Shown here: positions 23,761 to 37,700 of the stretch, piece after piece | Layout of the letters: the number at the start of each line of letters is the position of its first letter | How positions within the stretch are numbered: the stretch's first letter is position 1 | NCBI RefSeq assembly: GCF_026210795.1 | Contig: NC_089451.1 | Location: forward strand, 3,394,001-3,458,000 | Reading direction: 5' to 3' | DNA length: 64,000 nucleotides | Origin: Rhizophagus irregularis | Lineage: Eukaryota; Glomeromycota; Glomeromycetes; Glomerales; Glomeraceae | Notes under the pieces: generated by a model | The model's database searches: none | What the model was told of the DNA's origin: nothing | Seen by the model: the letters and a program-made list of their open reading frames with translations, nothing else | Made by a program: the position numbers and the translations under genes

Positions 23761-23860
23761 AGGGGATTCCCTACCCCACGGAGGGGGATGTAAGTACTGC
23801 AAGGCCATGAGGCCAAGGTGGAGGAGCGTAGCGAGTACACTACCAGCCTGATGACTAATT

Positions 23861-24452
23861 TTGGCACAAAAAAATCTATCAAATTATTTGATATGAGGGT
23901 TAAATCAGGCTAATTACCTAAAATATTTCATTGTTTACTTTTTGGTGCAATATCTGTCGATTTTATAATTCTCTGTAAAAAATATATAGAAAAAAAGAAT
24001 TTGGCCTAAAAGTTTGAAAAATATTATTTTTTTCGGTCTAAACACAAAGACCAAAAAAAATATTTTTTAAAAAAAAAAATCGGCCCTAAAAAAACTGAAA
24101 AAGAATAATATTATTGTTTAAAAAAATAATTTGGTCTAAAAAAAGACTGAAAACATTTTGTTTGGATAGCTGTGGCCAAAAATGAAAAATCATTAGTAGT
24201 AATACAAACTAAACTTTTTTTAATGAATGACAAAACGTGACAGTTAGTTACAAAATTCAAAATTATCATAACGTCAGATAAATTTTTTTAAGATTATAGC
24301 GTTACAAAAATATTTTTTTCTATAAATTTTATGACATCGTTGCTTTAAAATCAAGTTTGTTTCCTTTAAAAAATTTATTATATGAAATAACACATGGACT
24401 TGCTAATTTCAAGATCTGGAAGTTATAAACACTGTAACGTAAAAGATTTAAG
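23861..24452. other. A/T-tract filler, no gene
   Basis: Includes 23990-24160 with TTTCGGTCTAAA and TTTTTTAGACC-like inverted words between homopolymers, similar to 12390-13020. Confidence 0.4.
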
Positions 24453-25815
24453 TACCCTATGAAAAAAGTCTGTGTGATTTTTGTTGAAAAATCATTCAAT
24501 TAAATTCACTACAATTTCTGTATATTTGACCATACAATAATTGTGCTAAAAATTGCAATAAATCACACAATTATTGCATGGTAATTCATTCAATAATTAT
24601 CCTATTTTTGACCTGAATTTATACAATTATTGTGTGATTTCTGAGCCAAATTTTAGGCCATATTTTAGGTATTATAGGTTAAATTTTACAGTAATAACAG
24701 GCAATTTATAAAGTGAAATTATGAATTTTTATTGACTTAAAAGATAAAAAATATACACAATATTTCATAAATAAAATACATACTAAATTTGATATAATCA
24801 TAAATATAAAAATTTGTAAGAAAATAAAATAAAATAAAGTATGTTAATAACATGAAAGTAAATTAGTAGTATCAAAGAAAAAAGTAAATTATTAGTGTAA
24901 GTAAATTATTAGTATTAAATAAATAAAAAAGTATGAAGTTAGTGAAGAAAGCAAATTAGTGTGTTAAAAAGTAAATTATTAGTGTTAGTAATAAAAAAAA
25001 AGTATGAAGTTAGTGAAGAAAGCAAGTTAGTAACATTAAAATGTAAAAAGTTAGGAAAATAAAAAGATAAAGATAGAATACAAGTTTTTCTTACCTAATA
25101 TTTTAAAAGAAAGTTGAAGAAAAGTTAAAAGGTTAAAAAAAACATAAACAAAAACATTTCGCGTCATCATATTTATTTTGACGATCAGATCACGTGATCA
25201 ACATATATAATTTAAGAGTTAATTTTTACCGCATAATTCTGGCCAAATTATAATTCCAGTCAGAACTAATTGTGTAACCTAATAAAAAGTTTTTGACTTT
25301 TTTTAGTTACAAGATGATACAAAAATTTCACCAATGGGTCCGAAAGATGCCCGTTTATAAGCAAATATGCAGTTGAAATTTGTGTAACCTTACTGCATAA
25401 ATCACTTTACTTAGGAAAATCTATTTGTAATGGTTAAAAGTGGTCTATTTGACCCTAAAAGTGGTCAAATGTAACCATACAGGTAAGATGGAAAGCAGTA
25501 TAGTAGGATTACTCAAAAATTGCTTTCTGTATCCTAAATTTAAGTCTATTTTCAAGTTGTACAATAATCACAATTTTTATTGTACAAAAATTGAATGTTT
25601 TCTGTATCCTAAATTTAAGTTGTATAAAGATCACACAAAAATTGAACATTTTCTATATTCTAAATTTAAGTTGTACAAAAATTGCATACTTTTAATATGC
25701 TTTGAAAAACTTCATAGCTATTTTTATCCAAAAATCTGCAATAATTGTACAATTTCCACACGGACTTGAACAAATATCGTACAAAAATTGGATGATTTTT
25801 TTTCATAGGGAGTAT
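24453..25815. mobile_element. non-autonomous Tc1/mariner-type element, about 1.36 kb
   Basis: The left end TACCCTATGAAAAAAGTC (24453) and the right end, read inverted, TACTCCCTATGAAAAAAAAT form terminal inverted repeats beginning with TA; the terminal CTCCCT word resembles Stowaway/Tc1-mariner ends. The interior has no transposase. It carries a short tandem (25535-25700) of CCTAAATTTAAGTTGTA units, and TCACGTGA at 25190-25197. Confidence 0.55.
25535..25700. repeat. tandem repeat, about 57-65 bp, three units
   Basis: Three units built around CCTAAATTTAAGTTGTA followed by AAAAATTGAA-TTTTCT (near 25539, 25607, 25659). It is inside the 24453-25815 element. The ORF running through it is a by-product. 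Confidence 0.55.
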
Positions 25816-26950
25816 ATTGAAGATACTGTATGTGACCTATATCTGATGTATATTTATGAAAAGATTATGAAAATAAGATGTGAGGAAGTAGTGAGTTTTG
25901 AGAAATCTCAAGGCATTGGAAAGCTGGATAAAAGACAAAGGTATTCTAAAACAGAAAAGGAAGAAAGAGGTGACGAAGAAACAGAAGAGTAAGTTATAAA
26001 TAATAACAATAAACACAAAAAAAATATAGATAATAGTAAACATATTAAATAAATAAATTAAAAAACATTAGAAACGGTGTAATTAACGAACTAGATATGG
26101 AGGGAGGCATTAAGTTTTAATCTAATTACTAAACTATTTTATAAATTTTGTATGTTCTGTATCATATAAATAATAAAGTATTTCGTTATACCAAAAATAT
26201 ATATATATATATATTTCTATATGATCACTAAAATAAGTTAATTTTCTACTTACTACATGTATTAGTATTAGTAAAGCGACCTAAAAAATAATTAAATTGT
26301 ATATGAGGACCGGTCGACTAGTCGTGATTTTGAGAAAATCGTATTTAAAGTCACATGATCATTCTGCCGATTGTCACTTCAAAACTTTATTAGTTACACG
26401 TTAACATGTAACCATCATGTACACGCAAAGAATCACGCCATGTAATCAATAAAGTTTAATAAAGTATCTATCTAAATATAAAACAAACAAAATTTCATAA
26501 ACTAAAAGAAACAAAAAGAAGAAAAAACAAAAAACCAAACTCACTAATTTAATTTGATAATGTAAGCTACATACTTTATGCTACATTCAAAAAATTAGCA
26601 AACCTGCTAATTAATTACTCAAGAAAATTTAGCTGCGAATCCAAAAAAGAGCCTAATTCTAGATGGTGTTATTATGTATACACTACCTGTAATAGCGTGT
26701 TAGATAACAAACATTTCCCAAAACTAAACTCGACCCCTGCTTTCTAATCCCGCAAAAGTCCAAAATAAAAATAAAAACATAAACCTTATTAATCTTTTTT
26801 ACATTTTTGTTGGAAATCTTTTATAGCGTAAAATCACGTGACTTCAATTTGGACTCTATTCTTGTTCCATCTCCATCTTTTCTGATACTTCCTTTCTTTT
26901 GGACTCTTAGTCGCCCTCTTTTCATTTATATTTTTTCATCTATTCCCCTG
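25816..26950. other. intergenic, no gene seen
   Basis: A (TA)n microsatellite sits at about 26200-26214 and TCACGTGA at 26834-26841. A stretch at 25835-25992 reads a charged K/E-rich frame but has no recognisable domain. Confidence 0.35.
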
Positions 26951-27900
26951 TTCTCCTCCTTAACTCTTTGTGAAATCATTATTTAACATCGTAAATTTTT
27001 GTATCACATCATGTGATTCCACCGTTTTAATGATTCTTTCAACTTTGCCCAACCACTCCGAAGTCTCCGAAGACGGTATTGAACTACGATCATCCTCAAA
27101 TTCTTTACATGCTTCCTCTTCTATCGCTTCCATTCCATTTCTTCCCCGCACTCTTTAATATATTCTTCAATTCCTCAATTTTCGGTAACACCTTCTAATT
27201 TTAAGAATCTATCTTAATGATTTTGACGTAGATTCTTTCTTTCTGATAGAATTGCTGAGAGTATGTAACGTTGATAAGTAATTTTCTCTTTTTTCTTCCC
27301 ATCTCTTTGATCGTTAATAATATTCACCACCTCTTCTGTTGTAATGTTATCTTTTTATAATTTCTTGCTCGTTACCTTATTATCTTGATCAACTTCCTTT
27401 ATTGATACTTTTTGTGTTTTGATACTTACTAATGCCATCCAATCCAGAAAAAACTCTTTGAAGTGGCGTTTCCAACAAATGTTCATTCAACTTCTCTTCG
27501 TTGTTCGTTTTTAATTTCTCTTTCATTTTCTCTTTATCTACTTTTGTAAGCCCACTTTCTTCTCTTGTTTCTCCTCTTCTCTATATATTTCCTTCAAATT
27601 TCTAACCTTCCCAATCTTTTCTATATTGTTGTCAATCTTTCCACCGCTTGTTCCATGGGCTTAAGATATGCTATAATTTTCCAATTTTTTGATACTTTAA
27701 GAATCTTAGAAAATTTACTGATTGACAAGTCATAATTCATCTTTTTAACAAACTCGTACTCGTTGTTTTTGCATTCTTCCATCTCCTCAGCGGTTAAATC
27801 TCTAGTTAATCGCCAACGATCACGATCCTTCCTCTCTTTAACCGTATCGCCTCTATACCATCTAATCCAATGTTTGTTAACACAATGCCGAAAGAATAGT
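26951..27900 (-). pseudogene. degenerate charged-protein relic
   Basis: Minus-strand pieces with coding-like composition: 27637-27880 reads TVKERKDRDRWRLTRDLTAE and continues for about 80 codons of Lys/Glu-rich sequence to a TAG. 26960-27151 reads an acidic 63-codon frame containing SSIPSSETSEWLGKVERIIK. Between them, several stops and frame changes. No family recognised. Confidence 0.35.
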
Positions 27901-28379
27901 TTAAATTTTCACTTAATAATATATTTACTCTAACGGATTTGTATTCTTTACAAAAAACCACATATTTAATATAAGGCTAATAAAAGTATTTCATGTGCTA
28001 GTATTAGTAATAAATCAGGCCTATCATCAAGCTCGTTAATAGTGCTAGTAAGAAAATTGTAAATAAATATTTTAGGAACGGAATAGTCTAATTTCAGGCT
28101 TTTTGTAATAATAATATTAGGCTAGTATACAACATTTATAATCACAATAAAAGACATTTTTAATAACAATAAAAGACATATAAAAGTATTTTTTAATAAC
28201 AATATAACTAATTTAACATTAAATTTATTTCCACTAAAATATTAATAAAATATTAATACAAACTACTACTATACTGCTATATTTCATCTGTAATTATTAT
28301 TATATTGCCAAAAATAAAAAATTATTACGGACATATTCAAAATTTGAAGTTTTATGATGATCTACTAGTCTATAGATAT

Positions 28380-29028
28380 ATGATAATTCGATACCAAGAA
28401 TCATTAGTATCTTTTTGTAATTGGTATATTGGACATGAAAGTAATTCATCTCACCTTGAAACATCTTCAAACAGGTAATGTGTAAATTTACAATCTTTCC
28501 AGCATTTCCATGGAGTTTGAGTATTGCTCTAACGCTGCAAAGCTTTCAACTTTTACTAAAGCAATTCCAACCACATCACTAACGTAAATGTAAATTTTTT
28601 GATAATCATCATTTTCTTCTTGAAAAGTGTAAGATGCAGAATTATAAAAGTGGATGTGAGTTGATAATAAAGCTTATTCCATTGAACAATATGAAGAATA
28701 AACTTGCATAACATCACCTAAGAGGTCATTTGCAGCTTTAATACGCCATTTGGATTGTAAGTATATATCAGAACACTTAAATTAAATAATATTATTGTGA
28801 TTTTTTTGCTAAAAATTATTTACCATTTATTTAAAACTCAAAATCATTATGATGTTGATCATGAAAATATGGATCCAAAGGACCGGAGATCATGACCCTA
28901 ATTCTTAAAAATAGTATCAAAAGAAAATATTTGTTAAATCTCTTTGTATAACATGATTGACATTTACGTAGAGATGCGATCTCATTTAATCCAAAGCCAG
29001 ATAGCGGATAATTTTCTGGATACATCAT
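28380..29028 (-). pseudogene. relic of an unrecognised fungal gene
   Basis: Minus-strand segments: 28831-29028 contains NYPLSGFGLNEIASLRKCQS followed by CYTKR. After an intron-like gap, 28500-28770 reads SDIYLQSKWRIKAANDLLGD, then a TAA, then in the same frame FQEENDDYQKIYIYVSDVVG. At about 28500 another frame reads PWKCWKDCKFTHYLFEDVSR. One in-frame stop and at least one frame change. Cysteine pairs hint at metal binding, no function assigned. Confidence 0.35.
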
Positions 29029-29030
29029 CC

Positions 29031-31663
29031 ATCATGGATAAATCTAGATCAATCTGTCAGATAATCCATTATCAATTATTATCAGTTATACATTGATATA
29101 TAGGTATATAGCAAAAAACAATGCTCGTTAAATAATTCAAACGTGGATCACGTGATTTTGGTACTGGCCACCCCTTGCCAAATTCTTCACACATTTATCG
29201 TAAATTCCTGACTCCAAATATCAGTAATAGGATTTTGCAATATTCTTTTAAGATATTCTTAAGTTATTTCTTTGGTAGTAGGAGATTTGTTAATGTTGAC
29301 TGGTATTTTATGACTTCATGTTTCCAATCCATTGATGATGGTAATGTTTCATGGTAGTTCTTGAGTTTTATAAATTAAAACATAATTCATTACTTTTGAA
29401 TAAGATCTTCAAAATCACCATTTTCATCATTTAAATCATTATTTTCTTGCTCAAAAAAATCATTGTTTGCTTGCTCAAAATCATAATCATCTTGATAATT
29501 TTTTCGTCCCAAGTATTATTTTCATTTTTTGATTGTCTTGTTAATTATAATCATTTGATAGTTATCTTTAGATATTTAGATCATAGTGTATATTTTTTTA
29601 AGTGCTCTTATTTAAAATTTGAGGATATTAATAGGATTTTTGATTAAAAAGGATGATGTCTACTAGACATATTAACTTTTAGCATTATAAAAAAAAATTC
29701 AAAGAATAAAAAAAGTTTAATTACAAGTAAGAAATGTTTTGTATTGTTAAGCTGATTTAAACTGATTTAAACTGATTTAGACTAATTTAGACTAATTAAA
29801 TTAAAAGATTTATTTATAAACTATTATTAATTTATTATTATATTATATTTATAAAATTGCCTGCTGCGCCCTTGGGAATTAAAATTGACTTGACTAAATA
29901 ATTACTGTTAAATGTTTATTTAATTTAATATGATGGACAAATTTTGGGGTATTTCATAAATCCACCATGATGTCCCCTCCGGGGGATAAGGTACCATTGG
30001 ACAAGAAAAATTTAAACTGAATATAAGAATTTGAAACAGGTTCTAATAAATGTAAAAATTGGATAATAATCATATTGCTAATTAAGGATCAATAATATCG
30101 ATATGGATCAAACTTCAATTGATTTCAATTTATAACAATGGATGAAAATGTAAACCATTTTCCAACCTTTAATACATATGATAAAGAATTATTTTCACAT
30201 TTATTCAAAATTTCTTATCAACCGTCGGCTAATTCTTATACTGTGTTTTATTAAAAATTAAAAATCTTAATCAAGTTTACCTTTCAATTATTCATTTCAT
30301 CAGCAAGTTAACGTAATTGTGTAAATGAATTAAATATTTATCAAATTGACGTAGATTTAAATATTTTCATGTTAAATTAGCTGATAGTGCAAATAATTAT
30401 AGCAAGTGTTTATAAAATTAAATTTTAAACGAATGCATGTAGTGCGCTTAAATATTGACTTAAAAAAATTGATTTGCAGATTTACTGTACTAAAATGAAA
30501 AGAAATTCTATTTATTAATACACTAAAAAAAATAATAAAAAGAGGCTTTATTAGTCTATTATTAGCATTAATTTTTGCTAAATACGATTTAATTTATTAT
30601 TTTTTCCTGTAATAGCATTGTGATGGCATTATAAAAGCAATATAATTTTTTTAGCGAATAGTACCAATCTGCCCGGATAATCAAAAAACTATCATCAGCC
30701 AATTGTAGTCCTTTGGTACGACCTAGTATAGGCCTATATTTTCAATTTTTTATGAAACATTTATTTACTATACCTTCAATAGCCCATAATATGGCTAATT
30801 TTTGCCAAATTTAGCATATTATAATGCTAACTAAAAAATGCGAGGTTTTTGCAAAGTTTGTATTGGACCTTTACTTTAATACTAAAAACTTTCCCTAGCT
30901 TTTATCTATGTCTTTATTATTGAAAGGGATAAACATAATTGGTATAGTTAAATGTAAAGAATTTTCATTACTTTCTGCTAAGTTTGCAATGTGATTATAT
31001 TAAGCAATAAACTAATATATATTTATTCATTTTAACATGTGTAAATAAACTTGTACTGTACATCATAATATTAGCAGGTTTGGGTTTATTGAGAAAAATA
31101 ACTGAAATTTTATGTAATCCAGCAGATTTTCTTGATGTTGTTCCTTTATGCTATTGAAATAAATATAAAAAATTTTACATTATTTAATTTTAATTTTATG
31201 CAATGGAAACTGGTTTTATATATTATTATTATTTGATAATTTATATTTTAATACTAATTGGAAAAGTTATAAAAAAAGATTTATTTAAATTACAAACTAA
31301 GAAATTTGTAAAATATTTACTACTATAGCCCTAGTGTTTAAATAATTCTAAGAAGAGAATACATATATTTGTATAAAATATAAATAAAGGAATTATTTAA
31401 ATTACAAACTAAGAAACTTTAAAAAAATTTTACTACTCTAGTCTTAGTGTTTAAATAAATCTAAAAGGATAAAATATAAAATAAAGAACAAATTTTTGTT
31501 GAATGCATGATATCAAATATCCACTTAAAAAAGACTATAAATCATTTTAAAATACGAATAATTGGTTAATTTTCATCTGTTTTAATATAATAAAATAAAA
31601 TAAATTTTATATAATTATTAATTAATTTGTAAAATTAAATTTTATATTTACTATATTACATAC
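29031..31663. other. long AT-rich intergenic region
   Basis: No supported gene. TCACGTGA lies at 29148-29155. A short tandem of CTGATTTAAA/CTAATTTAGA words (five units of about 11 bp) is at 29750-29800. 31270-31470 contains two similar copies of ATTTAAATTACAAACTAAGAAA. An isolated 38-codon ORF at about 30138 (MDENVNHFPTF start) is not called. Confidence 0.35.
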
Positions 31664-31794
31664 CTAATGTTTAATTATATAATCATTCAAATCTTCACTT
31701 ACTAGCATTTCATTTACTTTTACACTAGCTTGTGAACCTTCACTTTCAAGAACTTCACTCAAGTTTTCACTAGTATTTTCATCTGCTTTAATAT
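31664..31794 (-). CDS. last exon of the kinase gene
   Basis: Acceptor TTAATTAG at 31795; the frame continues from K2 in phase 1. It encodes a Glu/Ser-rich tail ending DLNDYIIKH before TAG at 31664. This end resembles the end of K2 (DNYMIKDLKSL), so the tail exon may be a duplicate of the previous exon end, another sign of exon-intron unit duplication in this gene. Confidence 0.6.
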
Positions 31795-34700
31795 CTAATT
31801 AATTAATTAAATAAATTATTTCATGTAAATAATTTTCAAGATTAAATTTTATATGTATTATTGCATACCTACCTAATGACTTTAAATCTTTAATCATATA
31901 ATTATCCAAATTTTCAGTTTCAAGAATTTCATTCAATTTTTTACTAGTGAAATCAAGTACGCGACTTGTATAACATGCTTTAGGATGAGATTTAGTAGCT
32001 AGATTATTACGCCCAATTGGTGCATTTATAAATTCCATAATGTTGCTTTTTACTTCTTTACTGACTCGAAAAGGACGGAAAATCCATTTCTTAATAACTT
32101 CTTCCACTTCTGATGTAGATAGCCTTTTTAATGGATCTTCATTCCAACATTTTTTCATTAAATCTACATAGCATTGTGGAGTATTTTCAATAATTTCAGG
32201 ACGTTCACCTTTACAAATACTTAAACTAAGTTGAATATCATGTGCTCTATTATTAAATGGTGGTACTCCGGATGTAAGTTCCCACATAATCATAGAAAAA
32301 CTATATATATCACTAGCTGGAGTATAAGATTTGCCTCTTAAAACTTCAGGTGCCATAAATGGTATAACACCATAAATATCATACTTTTTCAAAAATGATT
32401 TTACAGGTTGGCATAATCCTAAATCACTAATATAAATTTTAATATCACCATACTCATCATTATGATTTAAAATATTACCATCATGAAAATCACAATGAAT
32501 AAGATTTTTTTCATGTATATTACTAAGTCCAGAAATAATTTCGTACAACATATGTAATTTTGTATTCCAATGATTTTTAACTATTGTTGTTAAATTTTCT
32601 CTTAAATTACCTTCATTTGCATAATCCATTACTACCATATATTTTGAAGTATTTGGATCTTTTGTAAATCCATAAAAATCAATAATATTATCTGAACCTA
32701 AACACTCTTTATGATATTCCCACTATAAAAAATAATAATAATTCATTAATATAAATAAGTTATAATTTAAATTAAAATTAAAAATAGAAATAAATATACT
32801 ATCATACTTCTTTTAAAAATTCATTCAAATTTTCACTTAAATTCTTGTGACATTTAAGAATTGCTTTTTCATCTCCATTATTATTTAACCAGATAGCTTT
32901 GTATATAGTACCAAATCCTCCTTCATTAACATATCTAACATTTTCAAATTTATTATAAGGAATCCATTTAAGTCCATTTTTAAGAATAAAATCATCTAAA
33001 TTTGCATTTCCACTTTTTCCGAATCTATAAATTTAAATAATAAAATTATATTATAGTTTACATAGAATTTTACACTAAAAATTAAATTTTTAATTAGCAC
33101 TTACTCTAAAATTCAAATAGAAATTTGATATGATATAAATTTTAGATTGGATAAATATATATAATAATAACCTATAATTCACAACTTACCAACTAAAGGA
33201 ATGGGTATTTATTTAAATAAAAGAATCCAGTTAGTAACAAATAAATAATATATAAAATATAACAATAGAAAACACAAATAACTTAATAACTTACAAGCTA
33301 TATAATGAAATAATTTTTTAAATAAAGAATTTAATTAGTTTAAATTATATGTAAATATTATACAAATAAATAATAATAGAAATAAATAACTTACGAACTA
33401 TATTATTAAATAATATTTTTTAAATAAAAATTTAGTTAGTTTAAATTATATGTAAATATTATAATAATCGAATTAAATAAAAAACTTACTCCCTATAATA
33501 TTAAATAATTTTTTAAATAAAGAATTTAGTTAGTTTAAATTATATGTAAATATTATATAAATAAGTAACAATAGAATTAAATAAATAACTTACGAACTAT
33601 ATTATAAATAATTTTTTAAATAAAAAAATTAGTTAATTTTAATTATATGTAAATATTATATAACTAAGTAACAATAGAATTAAATAAATAACTTACGAAC
33701 TATATTATTAAATAATTTTTAAATTACATGTAAATATTATATAAATAAGTAATAATCAAATTCAATAAATAACTTATAACTTACGTTCTATTTAAATAAA
33801 GAATTTAGTTAGTTTAAATTGTATGAAATATTATATAACTAAGTAATAATACTTACTCTCTATATTATTAAATAATTTTTTAAGTAAAGAATTTAGTTAG
33901 TTTAAATTATATGCAAATATTATATAAATAAGTGATAATATAACTTACCTACTATATTATTAAAATATTTTTTTAAATAAAAAATTTAGTCAGTTTAAAT
34001 TATATGAAAAATATTATATAAATAAGTAATAATAGAATTAAATAAACTTACTCCCTATATTATTAAATAATTTTTTAAATAAAAAAATTTGTCAGTTTAA
34101 ATTATATGTAAATATTATATAAACTAGGTAACGGGATCCGTTGAAGTACTCGTTTAAAATCACACGTCAGGCGCGTCACTGAAAATCTGATCACGCGGAT
34201 CACGTGATAATAATCAATAATAACATCTTATTGGTTAATCACGCGTGCGGACAGACATACCTTGCATTACAATGTGTCTAACCGTTAATGTCCTCCGCTA
34301 CACCTCAGACAATAAGTAATAATAGAATTAAATAAATAACTTACTCTCTATATTATTAAATAATTTTTTAAATAAAGAATTTAATTAGTTTAAATTATAA
34401 GTAAATATATATAAATAAGTAATAATAGAGTTAAATAAATAACTTACTCCCTATATTATTAAATAATTTTTTTAAATAAAGAATTTAGTTAGTTTAAATC
34501 ATATGAAAATATTATATAAATAAGTAATAATAGAATTAAATAAATAACTTACTCCCTATATTATTAAATAATTTTTTAAATAAAGAATTTAGTTAGTTTA
34601 AATTATATGTAAATATTGTATAAATAAGTAATAATAGAATTAAATAAATAACTTATAACTTACGTTCTATAAATAAAGTATTTAGTTAGTTTAAATTATG

Positions 34701-37700
34701 TGTAAATATTAAATAAATAAGTGATAATAGAATTAAATAAATAACTTACTCCCTATATTATTAAATAATTTTTAAATAAAGAATTTAATTAGTTTAAATT
34801 ATATGTAATATTATATATAGAATAACAGAATTAAATAAATAACTTATATCTTACGTTCTATTTAATAAAAAATTTAGTTAGTTTAAATTATATGTAAATA
34901 TTATATAAATAAGTAATAGTAAATTAAATAAATAACTTATAACATACGTTCTATTTAAATAAAATATTTAGTTAGTTTAAATTATATTGTAAATATTATA
35001 TAAATAAGTAATAATAGAATTAAATAAATAACTTACTTCCTATATTATTAAATAATTTTTTAAATAAAGAATTTAGTTAGTTCAAATTATATTGCAAATA
35101 TTATATAAATAAGTAATAAATAACTTACTCCCTACATTATTAAATGATTTTTTAAATAAAGAATTTAATTAGTTAATTAGTTTAAATTATATGTAAATAA
35201 TATATAAATAAGTAATAATAGAATTAAATAAATAATTTATAACTTACCAACTAAAATAATTACAAAATAATTTTTTAAATAAAGAATTTAGTTAGTTTAA
35301 ATCATATGTAAATATTATGTAAACAGTAATAATAGAATTAAATAAGTAACTTACTTCCTATATTATTAAATAATTTTTTAGATAAAGAATTTATTCAATT
35401 TAAATTATATGTAAATATTATATAAATAAGTAATAATAGAATTAAATAAATAACTTATAACTTACGTTCTATTTAAAAAAAGAATTTAGTTAGTTTAAGT
35501 TATATGTAAATATTATACAAATAAGTAATAATAGTATCAAATAAATAACTAATGCCTTACCAACTAAAATAAATTACAAAATAATTTTTTAAATAAAGAA
35601 TTTAGTTAGTTTAAATCATACTATGTAAATATTAGATAAATAAATAATTTATAACTTACGTTCTATTTAAATAAAGAATTTAATTAATTTAAATTATAAT
35701 ATTATATAAATAAGTAAGAATAGAATTAAATAAATAACTTACTCTCTATATTATTAAATAATTTTTTAAATAAAAAATTTAGTTAGTTTAAATTAAATAA
35801 ATTATATGTAAATATTATATAGGTAAATAACTTATAACTTACGTTCTATTTAAATAAAGAATTTAATTAGTTTAAATTATATGTAAATATGATATAAACA
35901 AGTAATAATAATAACATAACTTACTAACTAAAATAAATTTTTTAAATAACAAATTTAGTTAGATTAAATTATATGTAAATATTATATTAATAAATAACTT
36001 ATAACTTACGTTCTATTTAAATAAAGAATTTAATTAATGTAAATTATATGCAAATATTATATAAATAAGTAATGATAGATTTAAATAAATAACTTATAAC
36101 TTGCGTTCTATTTAAATAAAGAATTTAATTAGTGTAAATTATATGTAAATATTATATAAATAAGTAATAATAAAATTAAATAAATGACTTATAGTAACTT
36201 ACGAGCTATAATTTTTAAAAAAAATTTAATTAATTTAAATTATATGTAAATATTATATAAATAAGTAATACAGTCAAACCTTCATATAACGATATGTTGG
36301 GACATATATGAAATTTTTAGGAAATATCGTTATATCAAAGTTATACCGATATTTATATGTCCTCACATATAGTCAGAAAATAAAATTTTATCGGTATATC
36401 AAGTTTTTAATAGTATATCGGTATATCGAATATCGGTATATCAAGGTTAGACTGTAATAGAATTGAATAAATAACTTACAATCTATATTATTAAACGATT
36501 TTTTAAATAAAGAATTTAGTTAGTTTAAATTATAATGTATGTAACTATTATATAAATAACTAAGTAATAATAATAAATAATTAATTATGCCTTACCAACT
36601 AAGATAAATTACAAAATATTTTTTAAATAAAGAATTTAGTTAGTTTAAATTATATGAAATATTATATAAATAAGTAATAATAGAATTAAATAAATAACTT
36701 ACGTTCTATTTAAATAAAGAATTTAATTAATTTAAATTATATGTAAATATTATATAAATAATATCAAATAAATAACTTATCCCTTACCAACTAAAATAAA
36801 TTACAAAATAATTTTTTAAATAAAAAAATTAGTTAATTTATAAATAAGTAATGAATAGAATTGAATAAAAACTTACTCTCTATATTAAATAATTTTTTAA
36901 ATAAAGAATTTAGTTAGTTTAAATTATATAAAAATATTATATAAATAAGTAATAATAGAATTAAATAAATAACTTACGAACTATATTATTAAATAATTTT
37001 TTAAATAAAGAATTTAGTTAGTTTAAATTACAGTATATGAAATATTATATAAATAAGTAATAATAGAATTAAATAAATAACTTAATGACTTACCAGCTAA
37101 AATAAATTATTAAATATTTTTTAAATAAAGAATTTAGTTAGTTTAAATTATATGAAAATATTATATAAATAAGCAATAATAGAATTAAATAAATAACTCT
37201 TAACTTACGTCCTATTCAAGTAAAGAATTTAGTAAATTTAAATTATATGTAAATATTATATAAATAAGTAGTAATTAAATAAATAACTTAATGACTTACC
37301 AGCTAAAATAATTATTAAATAATTTTTTAAATAAAGAATTTAATAAGTTTAAATTATATGAAAATATTATATAAATAAGTAATAATAGAATTAAATAAAT
37401 AAATTATGCCTTACTAACTAAGATAAATTACAAAATATTTTTTAAATAAAAAATTTAGTTAGTTTAAATTATATGAAAATATTATATAAATAAGTAATAA
37501 TAGAATTAAATAAATAATTTATAACTTACATTCTATTTAAATAAAGAATTTAGTTAGTTTAAATTATATGTAAATATTATATAAATAAGTAATGATAGTA
37601 TCAAATAAATAACTTACGAACTATATTATTAAATAATTTTTTAAATAAAGAATTTAGTTAGTGTAAATTATATGAAAATATTATATAAATAAGTAATAAT

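Larger units (their letters stand above)
19735..23860. mobile_element. GC-richer replicon-like island (helicase, iterons, 347-aa ORF)
   Basis: The whole block differs sharply in composition from both flanks and contains only genes of replicon type, all on the minus strand. A short direct repeat CTAATTTTGG is seen at both borders (about 19709 and 23853) but could be chance in such flanks. No clear terminal inverted repeat, integrase or transposase was recognised. Likely an integrated plasmid- or virus-like element of the fungus that is now inactive. Confidence 0.55.

Noticed and set aside
23061-23851. Plus-strand ORFs at the start of the helicase and over the iterons
   Set aside because: The first is antisense to the helicase N-terminus; the second translates the iteron repeats.
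33065-33095. A further 1-nt exon (TTTTTAG-T-GTAAAA)
   Set aside because: It would require a 30-nt intron upstream and would break the frame established by the A exon.
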